In this document: positions 7,659 through 15,854 of the stretch, piece after piece | Position numbering within the stretch: the stretch's first letter is position 1 | Layout: every line of letters starts with the position of its first letter | DNA from: a virus | Length of the DNA stretch: 64,000 bases | Strand: one strand, 5' to 3' | Virus record (IMG/VR): IMGVR_UViG_3300028840_008160 | Coordinates: 186,001-250,000 of that record | Translations under genes and position numbers: made by a program | The notes under the pieces: generated by a model | What the model saw: only the letters and a program-made list of their open reading frames with translations | What the model was told of the DNA's origin: nothing | Database searches by the model: none

Positions 7659-10636
7659 CAAAATTAGATTATATTCAGTTTCTTTGCGAAGAACGGTTGA
7701 CTAAACTTGGTTTACAAGATGACAAACGGTACATCCAACGGTTAGAACGAGAATTGACAAACATTGAAGTTCAAAATATACAAAATTATGTTTTGACTGC
7801 AGCTACAAAAGGCAAACACATAGACAGTCATGGTTCATTAGTTTATTTTTTACTTGGCATATCAAATAGTGATCCTATTCAAACAAACGAACCGCTTGTA
7901 ATAAAAAAGCAATCATCATTTCCTGATATTGATAGTGATTTTAGTATTAATGAAAGAGAACAAGTTGTCAAATATTTTATTGACAAATATGGTAGCGACC
8001 ATGTGGCGCCAATTGGTTCTTATGGTCAAATGAAAATGAAAATGGTTACACGAGATATTGCTCGAATTTTTGACATTGATTTAGATGACACAAATGAAGT
8101 TGTAAGAAATTTGCGAGATGATGTTGATGCTATGACAGAAGAAGAATTTGATGTCGCTATTGCAATAGAACCTGGTGAAGAAGGTTTTAGACAAGATTTA
8201 TACGATTTACGATTGTATTTTGATAGACATCCACAAGTTCGCGAAATCATATTTATGCTTAAGGGACAGCTTCGTCATTTAACAAAACATCCGGCTGGTG
8301 TTGTAGCTGTGCCGACAAAGATTGACGAAACAATACCATTAATGAGGCATAAAGACACATTGATTACTAGTTGGGTTGATGGTATTACAAGAAAAGATTT
8401 ACAATCATCAGGTTTTATTAAATTTGATATACTTGGTTTGAAAACTTTAACTATTATCAAAGAAATTTTAGAATTAATTCGATCAAGAGGCAAGTACAAT
8501 GCTAATGCTGATTTTGATTTGCAATCAATTGACAACGGACAGATGACATCTCAATTTTATGAAGACTTTTCAATACGATTACCACTTGATGGGAATAATG
8601 AAATATATGAACGATTTAGAAAAGCAGATACTAATGGTATATTTCAATTTGAATGTGTACACGGTGATACGTGGATCGGCAATTATAGAATGCGAGAACT
8701 ATATAATAAATTCGAAATAGATCCAGAATCAGTACATAAAATAGGTTGTTATAACTTTCAGAAAAAAACTAAAGTACGACAACAAATAGACGCGATGCAG
8801 AAAAAGCAAAAACGGTTATTTAGATTAGTTATTGAAGGTGACAGATGTATAGTTATTAGTTTCACGCATAGATTTTATACAAAGAATGGTTGGACGACGT
8901 TAGGTAGATTGACTACTAATGATAAAGTATTAATTGATCATGCAAGGTGTCGAACGCAATATTATTGCGATCAATCTGATACTATTGTTGATGGTTGGGG
9001 GACAGGGCCAAAATGTGCTCAGTGTATAAAAGAAAAACGACGTGTTTGTCCTTCGCAAGTTTTAGGAAAGTTTAAACGTCATTTTAAACATAGATATTCT
9101 TTTGTAAAAGTCAAATCAATAACTGATATTGGCATTCATGATGCATATGATATTGGATTTGATGTTAATAAGTTAAGACATAATTATGTTGCTAATGGAT
9201 TTATCGTTCATAATAGTGCTTTGATGAAATCATTGTTGAAAGAGATTAAGCCAACTGCATTTGCTGACATTACTTCTGCTACAGCATTAGGTCGCCCCGG
9301 TCCGCTTGATATGGGCATGCATCATGAGTATGCTGCTAGGAAAAATGGGAAACAATTTGATTTTGGTTCACCTCACATTGAAGCATGTTTAAAAGAAAGT
9401 TTTGGTATTCTAGTATATCAAGAAGATGTGATGAGATTGTGTCACATGGTTGCTGGGTTTCCATTAGATTTGACAGACACTGTTAGAAAAAATCTAATGA
9501 AGTCAATTCGCGATACTGATGCTAAAGATAAGGCTGCTAAGCAACGAAAAGAAATCACAGACATGTTTATTAAAGGCTGTATGGATAAAGGCCTTAGTCA
9601 AAAAGTTGCTGAATCTTGGTGGCAAAATTGTTGTTCTTTTGCACGTTATGGATTTAATAAATCTCATGCGGTAGCATATACAATTTTAAGTTATCAAATG
9701 ATGTGGTTTAAAGTTTATTATCCATTGGAGTTCTATGTAGTGTTATTTTCAAATTCACCAAAAGAAAAATTTACAAATTATTTTTCTGAGACTATGAATA
9801 AAGGCATAAGCATCGTTCCTGTCGACATTAGGTTAGCTAATGAAGGATTTTCAATACATGGTGAAGATAGCATTATGTTTGGATTAAGTCATATCATGGG
9901 CGTTGGACCGTCTGTTGTTAAGATAATATTAGATGCACAACCGTTTAATTCATTCGATGAATTTTGGGCTAGAACTGCTAGTGTTAAAAAGGTTGGGAAA
10001 GCAGCAATGTTGGCGCTAATTAACGCACATGCGTTTGACGCATTTGGGCCACAAAATGAAATATTAGAACGATATTTTCTTCATTTTAGACATGAGAAAA
10101 AATGGTCTAGAGATGTTGATTATGACAATAAACAATTTGAGCATGAGAAATTTATTGAAGCATATAGTCTTGATTGGCGTACGAAATTATCAGAAGCTCA
10201 AAAAGCAATATTGAAAAGTTTGAATGCGAAATTGTTAACAAGATTAGTAAATCCAACTGTTAATATGCGGCGCAATGTATGGGGTGTTGTAACAGATATT
10301 ACATTAAAAACTAGTAAAAATGGTAATCGTTATTATTATGTGTTTTTGACCGATTCAAGATTTAATATTGTGAAAATACGTATACCGTGTTACAATAGAC
10401 GATGTAAAAAAGCGTTTATGTTGAATCAGTCAACTGGAAAATACACAAAAGTTAATATTGATGATGTAATAAAGTTGAGCAACATATTAACTGGTCAAGC
10501 AGAAACAAGCGAGTATATGGGCCGAATATTTATTGATTTATACGATGTTTGTTGTATTGGTAATATATATGAAAAGTCAGTCCAACAAAAAGAACGATTA
10601 GCAAAATACGAGAAAGTTTTAAGTGAAGAACAATAA
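7655..10636 (+). CDS. dnaE: DNA polymerase III alpha-like, catalytic part, containing a mini-intein
   Basis: 993 aa, 806 after intein removal. The catalytic palm motif PDIDSDF is at 90-96 and the third Asp motif FDILGLKTL follows at about 250. The finger region [11 protein letters not shown] and a C-terminal OB-like segment ([10 protein letters not shown] to KIRIPCYN) complete a family C polymerase. A mini-intein occupies residues 334-520, inserted after GIFQFE. Residues 25-75 ([12 protein letters not shown]...[18 protein letters not shown]) repeat the region found just before and after the first intein in the upstream genes, so the polymerase is natively made as two polypeptides with a duplicated boundary module. 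No separate gene for a 3'-5' exonuclease was seen. Confidence 0.9.
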   Translation: MTKLDYIQFLCEERLTKLGLQDDKRYIQRLERELTNIEVQNIQNYVLTAATKGKHIDSHGSLVYFLLGISNSDPIQTNEPLVIKKQSSFPDIDSDFSINEREQVVKYFIDKYGSDHVAPIGSYGQMKMKMVTRDIARIFDIDLDDTNEVVRNLRDDVDAMTEEEFDVAIAIEPGEEGFRQDLYDLRLYFDRHPQVREIIFMLKGQLRHLTKHPAGVVAVPTKIDETIPLMRHKDTLITSWVDGITRKDLQSSGFIKFDILGLKTLTIIKEILELIRSRGKYNANADFDLQSIDNGQMTSQFYEDFSIRLPLDGNNEIYERFRKADTNGIFQFECVHGDTWIGNYRMRELYNKFEIDPESVHKIGCYNFQKKTKVRQQIDAMQKKQKRLFRLVIEGDRCIVISFTHRFYTKNGWTTLGRLTTNDKVLIDHARCRTQYYCDQSDTIVDGWGTGPKCAQCIKEKRRVCPSQVLGKFKRHFKHRYSFVKVKSITDIGIHDAYDIGFDVNKLRHNYVANGFIVHNSALMKSLLKEIKPTAFADITSATALGRPGPLDMGMHHEYAARKNGKQFDFGSPHIEACLKESFGILVYQEDVMRLCHMVAGFPLDLTDTVRKNLMKSIRDTDAKDKAAKQRKEITDMFIKGCMDKGLSQKVAESWWQNCCSFARYGFNKSHAVAYTILSYQMMWFKVYYPLEFYVVLFSNSPKEKFTNYFSETMNKGISIVPVDIRLANEGFSIHGEDSIMFGLSHIMGVGPSVVKIILDAQPFNSFDEFWARTASVKKVGKAAMLALINAHAFDAFGPQNEILERYFLHFRHEKKWSRDVDYDNKQFEHEKFIEAYSLDWRTKLSEAQKAILKSLNAKLLTRLVNPTVNMRRNVWGVVTDITLKTSKNGNRYYYVFLTDSRFNIVKIRIPCYNRRCKKAFMLNQSTGKYTKVNIDDVIKLSNILTGQAETSEYMGRIFIDLYDVCCIGNIYEKSVQQKERLAKYEKVLSEEQ
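8654..9214 (+). other. Mini-intein (187 aa) in the catalytic polymerase subunit
   Basis: Starts at Cys334 (CVHGDTWIG, block A), has FTHRFYT (block B) and [11 protein letters not shown] (block F), and ends FIVHN before extein Ser521. Excision joins FQFE to [13 protein letters not shown], the expected DnaE sequence. There is no large endonuclease domain; a four-Cys zinc-like insert (CDQ...[12 protein letters not shown]) lies between B and F. Confidence 0.9.
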
Positions 10637-10671
10637 AACTTTAGACCTTTTCTGCATACTATATAAAACAA

Positions 10672-11313
10672 ATGAATGGTAAAAAAGGAAAAATGGGAAA
10701 GCAAGGATCGACATCATCGCTAATGATGTCTGAGTCATCATCAACATCTATAACAATGCGTGGGGATGATGATTTTGATCTTACTGTAAGTATGAAAGTT
10801 GGGGACAATATATTAAAGATTGATGTGGATGATAAGTTGCATATTCCATCAATTGATGTACTGACGCCTCAAAAGGCATGTAATATGATGGCTGAAAATC
10901 CAGCTATTCATGCAAGATGGAATGTATTAGCGAATCAAGCTGCAGTTAGAGCTGATTATGAAAAAATTAAATTTGAAATTTGGGTAAAAGAGCAAGCACG
11001 AGTATATAGATCAGAACTTACAGAATCAACAGGAAAACGCGTAACTGATAAACAAGTTGAAGAAGCTGTACTTACTGATCCTGAATATTCTAGAAGATAT
11101 CGATCATATTTAAAAAAACGCGAAGATGCAGCAAATTTGAAGTCTATTGCTATTGGTTTTGCTGAACGAGGTGATAGATTAGTCAATATTGTCTCAATGA
11201 TGAAGTGGGAGAAACCATCATCTGTTATTAAAAGTGATAAAAAAGTATATGCAGATGACGATGAGACTGAAAAAAATGCTTTTACTGACGATGACAATGA
11301 TGACAATAATTAA
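10672..11313 (+). CDS. Hypothetical recombination-region protein, possibly UvsY-like mediator
   Basis: 213 aa: low-complexity Gly/Lys/Ser N-terminus, a charged helical middle (ARWNVLANQAAVRADYEKI, then DPEYSRRYRSYLKKRE), and an acidic Asp-rich tail. It lies directly upstream of the SSB and RecA genes. Position, helical pattern and a terminal segment of the form IAIGFAERGDRLVNI recall the T4 recombination mediator UvsY, but similarity is too weak to be sure. No good ribosome site precedes ATG 10672; an internal ATG at 10693 follows AAAGGA. Confidence 0.6.
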   Translation: MNGKKGKMGKQGSTSSLMMSESSSTSITMRGDDDFDLTVSMKVGDNILKIDVDDKLHIPSIDVLTPQKACNMMAENPAIHARWNVLANQAAVRADYEKIKFEIWVKEQARVYRSELTESTGKRVTDKQVEEAVLTDPEYSRRYRSYLKKREDAANLKSIAIGFAERGDRLVNIVSMMKWEKPSSVIKSDKKVYADDDETEKNAFTDDDNDDNN

Positions 11314-11337
11314 GAATCACATTTAACAGGAGGGTTT

Positions 11338-12648
11338 ATGCCACACGAAGACAATCCTTGGGCAAAAGAAGCTGAGGAAAATCAGTCAAGACAGAGGCAG
11401 TCTGACATCAACAACATGACATGGAAGCCTGGCGAGCATACAATTCGTATATTGCCGGCAAAGAAAAAAGGTGGTATGCCATTTGCCAAGTATATTGTAC
11501 ATTGGATACCTGTTAAAACGGCAAAAAATGACCGCCCTATTGTTCATGCTGTTGATTACAAATGTCCTGTTTGTGAATTTGTTGGCGAATTGTGGAGTGA
11601 GATTTATCGGCTTAAAGAAGAAGAGGAGATGACAGACAAGTCGCCTGAAGTTCAAAAACTTGTTAAACAGGCATCAAAACTTCGCGGGAAGAAAACGTAT
11701 GATATGAATGTCATACATCGCGATGATGCTAGAACTGATTCTGGTAAGATAAAAGTTAAGAGACTAGTTGCTGGTCCAACAATTTGGAAAGCTATTATTG
11801 AACTAGGTAATAGCGAAAAGTGGGGTAATCCATCTTCTGCTGGTAAGAGAGGTTATGATTTAACAGTAACAGTTGATGGTGAAGGATTAAAGAGAGAATA
11901 TACAATTCTTCCTGATCCAGATCGAAAGCCATTAACAGATGATGAGCTTGAAGCAGTGGAATCTGCATATGATCTGGAAAAATTGCGGAAGTTTTCTACT
12001 GCAAAGGATATTTTAGACATTTTGAAGAGTGCTAAAGCGCCGCTTGATTCAGTTGATCTGCAGAAAGTTAAAAAGTCTTTATCTGTTGATTTTGAAAAAT
12101 CAACTAATAATAGCGATGATGACGACGATACTACAGAATCAACTGATGCACCTAGCCATGATGACGACGATGATGATAATGATGTCGCTGCTCCTTCTAA
12201 TGATGATAGCGATGATGATAATGACGGTAGCAGCGATGATGATAATGACGGTAGCAGCGATGATGATAATGATAGCGACGATGACGATGATGAAGAAGAT
12301 CAGAAGAAAAACAAACAAAACAAGAAAGAAGCAGCTGCGTTTTCGTCAAGTGATGATTCAGGCGACGATTCAGATGATGATGGATTAACTGCTATGGATT
12401 GTCGCGGGACATATGATGGCGAAGATATAGGTTGTCAGGAATGTGATTATGTAGGTGATTGTAAGCGATTACAAAAAGATTTTGCTAGCAAAGCTAAAGA
12501 GCTAGATATTGATATTGATGGTATGAATGGTGAAGCAATTGAAAAGGCAATTAAAGCAAAGGAAGCTAGCAAAAAATCAGGTAAAGCCGGCAAAGTTGGT
12601 AAAGCTGGCAAAGAAAATTCAGGAAAGAAACGTGATTTACCATTCTAA
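11338..12648 (+). CDS. gp32-like single-stranded DNA-binding protein with acidic tail
   Basis: 436 aa. The N-terminal half matches the T4 gp32 plan: a basic start, WKPGEHTIRILP, then YKCPVCEF and a core with WKAIIELGNSEKWG. The centre is an extreme Asp/Ser/Asn tract of about 60 residues. A Cys cluster (CRGTYDGEDIGCQEC...GDC) and a Lys/Gly-rich stretch follow, and the protein ends KKRDLPF, resembling the DIPF tip by which bacterial SSBs recruit partners. AGGAGG precedes ATG 11338 by 3 bases. It is next to recA and terminated by a strong hairpin, so probably highly expressed. It coats replication and recombination intermediates. Confidence 0.8.
   Translation: MPHEDNPWAKEAEENQSRQRQSDINNMTWKPGEHTIRILPAKKKGGMPFAKYIVHWIPVKTAKNDRPIVHAVDYKCPVCEFVGELWSEIYRLKEEEEMTDKSPEVQKLVKQASKLRGKKTYDMNVIHRDDARTDSGKIKVKRLVAGPTIWKAIIELGNSEKWGNPSSAGKRGYDLTVTVDGEGLKREYTILPDPDRKPLTDDELEAVESAYDLEKLRKFSTAKDILDILKSAKAPLDSVDLQKVKKSLSVDFEKSTNNSDDDDDTTESTDAPSHDDDDDDNDVAAPSNDDSDDDNDGSSDDDNDGSSDDDNDSDDDDDEEDQKKNKQNKKEAAAFSSSDDSGDDSDDDGLTAMDCRGTYDGEDIGCQECDYVGDCKRLQKDFASKAKELDIDIDGMNGEAIEKAIKAKEASKKSGKAGKVGKAGKENSGKKRDLPF
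12208..12272 (+). repeat. 24-base tandem repeat in the SSB acidic tail
   Basis: Two exact copies of a 24-base unit (12208-12231, 12232-12255) and a partial third (to about 12272), encoding SDDDNDGS repeats. It is likely to vary in copy number by slippage. Confidence 0.85.
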
Positions 12649-12660
12649 ATCGTCATAATT

Positions 12661-12693
12661 AAAGGGCAGACGAATAAACGTCTGCCCTTTTTT
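12661..12693 (+). terminator. Intrinsic terminator between SSB and RecA genes
   Basis: A perfect 12-bp stem (12661-12672 with 12679-12690), AATAAA loop and six T. It lies 12 bases after the SSB stop; the recA ribosome site follows immediately. Confidence 0.92.
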
Positions 12694-12707
12694 GCGAGGA
12701 GATTTAT

Positions 12708-14093
12708 ATGAGCAAAGGTGAAGAAAAAGCAAAAGAACGCGGGTCAGCAATTGTGACTGCAGCATCGTTGATTCAGAAGAAATTTGGTCGATCAATTGAA
12801 CCTGCAGGAGATAAATTCAATAGTATCGTGAAATCAATATCTTCTGGTTCAATGCTATTAGACAATGCAATTGGCGAATGTAAAGGTTATCCTGTTGGTT
12901 CAGTTATTGAGGTATTTGGATGGGAAGGCGCAGGAAAGACATTAATGCTTTATTTAGCTTATGCTGAAGCACAACGTCTTTATCCAGATCAACCATGTGT
13001 TTTGATTGATGCAGAACGACAATTTCAATTTCAAGCTAAATGGGCTGAAAAAGTCGGTGTTGATGTATCAAAATTGATTGTTTTACCTTGTTCAACTGCT
13101 GAAGAAGCGTTTGACATGATACACGCATTAATTTTAGGTAAGCATGAAGTTGATAAAAAAACTGGTGAAGTTATCAAAGTTATTGAGCCTGGTCGTTATG
13201 CGATTATTGGTGTTGATAGTGTAACACAATTGGTGTCAATAACTGATGCGTCAAAAGGTATGGAAGAATCTAGACAACGAGGAACTCAAGCTACGGCAAT
13301 TGGTTTAGGACTTAAGAAAGTCTCGTCTGCTATGGCTAGATCTGATGTTGATTCAAAAACAATATTGTTTTTTATTAATCAATTACGCAAAAATCCAAAT
13401 GCGATGTTTGGAAATCCAGAATATCGCACTGGCGGCAATGCACTACCATTTTATGACACAATTGCTTTTAAAGTAGCAAAGATATGGAAATCAGAAGAAC
13501 GTGATGATAATGGCGACATTATTTCGCATGGCGTAAAAATCACGTTTGAAAAAAACAAAGCTGGATCATTACCAGAAAATGCAATAACATTTACGTTGAT
13601 GCATGATGGCACTGGTGTTAACAATGAGCAAGAGTTCTTTGATGTTGCACTTATAAATGGTGTGATAAAAGAATTTGAAATCGTTGGCAAACGGGATAAA
13701 GTTGCTACACGATATAATTTCTTTGACCCAAACACTGGTGAAAAATTAGATGATAGTATTAAAGATTTTGCCAAACGATCATTTTATAAGATATTAGAAC
13801 AACATCCAGAAATTGAAGAACAACTTAAAGAACTTATAGCTGAACGAAAAATATTCGTACAAAAAGATTCTGTTGAAGAATATATTCCTGATTCAGCTGT
13901 TAAAGAACCAGATGATAATGAGGATGATGAAGAAGAAAATAATGACAAAAATCAGACTAGTGATCAGTCAGATGATGATAATCAGAATGATGAAGGTGCA
14001 TTTAGCGATGACGAACAATCTTCTGAAAGACGATCAAAAAGAAAGATCGGTCGAAAAGGTAAATTGGGACGAAAGAAATTAAAAATGAGATGA
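12708..14093 (+). CDS. RecA/UvsX-family recombinase
   Basis: 461 aa. ATPase core: Walker A GWEGAGKT (71-78), DAERQFQFQAKW, Walker B-like YAIIGVDSVTQL, and the loop region ESRQRGTQATAIG followed by FFINQLRKNP and RTGGNALPFYD, all typical of RecA. The C-terminal 90 residues are a very acidic tract followed by a Lys/Arg-rich end (KRKIGRKGKLGRKK), longer than bacterial RecA. It forms the strand-exchange filament with the neighbouring SSB. GCGAGGAGA precedes the ATG. Confidence 0.92.
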   Translation: MSKGEEKAKERGSAIVTAASLIQKKFGRSIEPAGDKFNSIVKSISSGSMLLDNAIGECKGYPVGSVIEVFGWEGAGKTLMLYLAYAEAQRLYPDQPCVLIDAERQFQFQAKWAEKVGVDVSKLIVLPCSTAEEAFDMIHALILGKHEVDKKTGEVIKVIEPGRYAIIGVDSVTQLVSITDASKGMEESRQRGTQATAIGLGLKKVSSAMARSDVDSKTILFFINQLRKNPNAMFGNPEYRTGGNALPFYDTIAFKVAKIWKSEERDDNGDIISHGVKITFEKNKAGSLPENAITFTLMHDGTGVNNEQEFFDVALINGVIKEFEIVGKRDKVATRYNFFDPNTGEKLDDSIKDFAKRSFYKILEQHPEIEEQLKELIAERKIFVQKDSVEEYIPDSAVKEPDDNEDDEEENNDKNQTSDQSDDDNQNDEGAFSDDEQSSERRSKRKIGRKGKLGRKKLKMR

Positions 14094-14380
14094 TTGCCAA
14101 CGCACAACAGATTGTTGATGATTCAAGTCGAGTAAAAATTGTTTTTGGCAGACGCAGATCTGGCAAGACGACAGTTATACAACAATGCCTTAGACAATTT
14201 AAAAATGAATGTGTTGTTGTTGTCCCATATGAAAGTGCGAAAAACGTATATCGAATTCAAGGTTTAAGCACAAACGCAATTATATCTGTGCGCGAGTTTC
14301 TAGATATAGATTCTCGTCAAATAGGAATACAAATTTTCTGTTTGACGAGTTTTTATTGTATAATAACATTGAAGACTTGA
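14090..14380 (+). CDS. P-loop ATPase, N-terminal fragment (frameshifted)
   Basis: Walker A FGRRRSGKTT at about 19-28, then VVVVPYESAKN. It overlaps recA by 4 bases. The frame then runs out of protein-like sequence at about 14330. The downstream frame, one base back, continues with NFLFDEFLLYNN (Walker B) and VLTGTPDS. A single-base slip at CAAATTTT (14330-14337) would join them as ...IQNFLFDEF. The intact product would be about 200 aa, a small terminase- or helicase-fold ATPase of unknown role. Confidence 0.65.
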   Translation: MIANAQQIVDDSSRVKIVFGRRRSGKTTVIQQCLRQFKNECVVVVPYESAKNVYRIQGLSTNAIISVREFLDIDSRQIGIQIFCLTSFYCIITLKT

Positions 14381-14691
14381 CTTTTAATCATTTGTTTGAT
14401 ACGATTGTATTAACAGGGACACCGGATAGTCAAGTTTTATTTAATAAAGACTACGCAAATAATTTAAACTTTTTAAAGTCGTTTATTAAACGACTTGATG
14501 GCACAGTATCTTTATTTGAATTGACAAATGGCGCGTTAATTGACGGCGAAGAAGAAATATATGAAACTATTTTGAGAGATATTGATGATACTGTATATGA
14601 AGCGACGTATACTAATCATAACGGAATTGCTTTTACAAAATTTGAATTGATTTTAGGAGATGACAATGAACAAATTAATAATGGGAATTGA
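14356..14691 (+). CDS. P-loop ATPase, C-terminal fragment (frameshifted)
   Basis: Continuation of the preceding ATPase in another frame. The real protein-like frame extends upstream to about 14332, giving NFLFDEFLLYN (Walker B with catalytic-looking Glu) and IVLTGTPDS, a sensor-like motif. The TTG at 14356 is only the first formal start after the shift and has no ribosome site. It overlaps the resolvase start. Confidence 0.55.
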   Translation: MYNNIEDLTFNHLFDTIVLTGTPDSQVLFNKDYANNLNFLKSFIKRLDGTVSLFELTNGALIDGEEEIYETILRDIDDTVYEATYTNHNGIAFTKFELILGDDNEQINNGN

Positions 14692-15421
14692 CATTTCAAG
14701 TAGAAGTACAGGTTGGGCATTGATTCAAGGCGACAAATTTGTTGATTATGGTAAAATAAATCCTACAGGGCGAATGACAAATGCTCAAAAAATGCATTTG
14801 TTTCATGTTGAATTGCGAAAGATTATAGAAAGTAAACAACCTGATGAAATAGCTATAGAAGACGTTGTACAAGTTAGAAGCGTGAGTGTATTAAAGTTGC
14901 TTGCTAGGTTTAATGGCATAGCAATAATTGAAGCTTATCGCAAATTACAAAAAGATCCTGTATTGTTTGAACCAACAAAATGGAAAACATATGTTGATGG
15001 TTGTACAGGATCATCAAAAAAATGTCAAGTTCAATTAGCTATATGTCAGAAGTACGGATTACTGACGCAAGAAAAAATTGATGCATATAAAATTAGAATT
15101 AATGATGCTTTGATGAAGTTAAAAACTTGTGGTGATGATGATTCAAAAGGCCAATTAAAACAATTGAAAAAAGAATTGCGACGGTGTAAAAAGAGAGACT
15201 CCAGCAATAAAGAAAAAATAACAGATATTGAACAAAAAATAGACAAACTTAAGCAGCAAAATGTAAAAAGTAAAAAGGTAGATAAAAAGAAATTGTCAGA
15301 AGTGTTTGATAAAATAAGTGTTGATATTTATACTGAAACATCAATAAATGAAGATATTGCAGATGCTACTGGTGTTGCAATAGCATTTCAAAAAACTAAT
15401 GGCAATCAAGAAACAAAATGA
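14666..15421 (+). CDS. RuvC-like Holliday junction resolvase
   Basis: 251 aa with the RNase H-fold plan: MGIDISSRSTGWAL (Asp9), EIAIEDVVQ (Glu65 area), WKTYV...SSKKCQVQ, and C-terminal NEDIADATGVAIAF with the last acidic residues. A charged Lys-rich helical insert (about 145-205) precedes the last motif and is not in bacterial RuvC. AGGAGA before ATG 14666 favours it over ATG 14660. It would resolve recombination junctions or debranch DNA before packaging. Confidence 0.82.
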   Translation: MNKLIMGIDISSRSTGWALIQGDKFVDYGKINPTGRMTNAQKMHLFHVELRKIIESKQPDEIAIEDVVQVRSVSVLKLLARFNGIAIIEAYRKLQKDPVLFEPTKWKTYVDGCTGSSKKCQVQLAICQKYGLLTQEKIDAYKIRINDALMKLKTCGDDDSKGQLKQLKKELRRCKKRDSSNKEKITDIEQKIDKLKQQNVKSKKVDKKKLSEVFDKISVDIYTETSINEDIADATGVAIAFQKTNGNQETK

Positions 15422-15782
15422 TCTGCAAATTAGCGCTGACGGCACAATACCAGTCATAACTGGTGATATCAAAGTAAAGTATTCAAAACATGATATCAAT
15501 ACTAATTGGTTGCTTAATCGGGTATTGGGTACAAAGCATTTACAGATTACAAAAATATCAGACAATGAGTTGATGCAATTTTTGAACATATTGAATACAA
15601 GCAGATTAAAAATGCCTGATGGAACTGACTCATTAGAGTGGTTGAAGCGACGTTTAGTCAAACGATATAATGATTCTACCAGTCAAAGAGGGATGACGTG
15701 GGAAAATATTTCTCGTAGATATCGATTTATTTTACAGCAAATCGATATTCTGCTGGTTACAAAACCATTAGATGACCATTAA
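15399..15782 (+). CDS. Hypothetical protein, 127 aa
   Basis: It overlaps the resolvase end by 23 bases and precedes the nrdD leader. The C-terminal half is helical and basic (EWLKRRLVKRYND, WENISRRYRFILQQID). No family recognised. Confidence 0.6.
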   Translation: MAIKKQNDLQISADGTIPVITGDIKVKYSKHDINTNWLLNRVLGTKHLQITKISDNELMQFLNILNTSRLKMPDGTDSLEWLKRRLVKRYNDSTSQRGMTWENISRRYRFILQQIDILLVTKPLDDH

Positions 15783-15802
15783 AACTCATTTAATAGTTGT
15801 CT

Positions 15803-15825
15803 AAAATATTACCGACGAATATTTT
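15803..15825 (+). promoter_or_regulatory. Inverted repeat in the nrdD leader
   Basis: A perfect 8-bp A/T stem (15803-15810 with 15818-15825) around a 7-base loop, 30 bases upstream of nrdD. It could be a weak terminator for the preceding gene or an operator; it does not look like an NrdR box. Confidence 0.3.
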
Positions 15826-15854
15826 CTCACTATTTACTTATAAGGAGACCACGA

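Noticed and set aside
12208-12272. Tandem repeat resembling a short repeat array
   Set aside because: It is inside the SSB gene and encodes SDDDNDGS; there are no spacers, so it is not CRISPR.
12029-12388. Long Met-rich open frame opposite the acidic SSB tail
   Set aside because: It is the +1 frame of GAT-rich codons (GAT read as ATG/ATA); the gp32-like frame explains the sequence.
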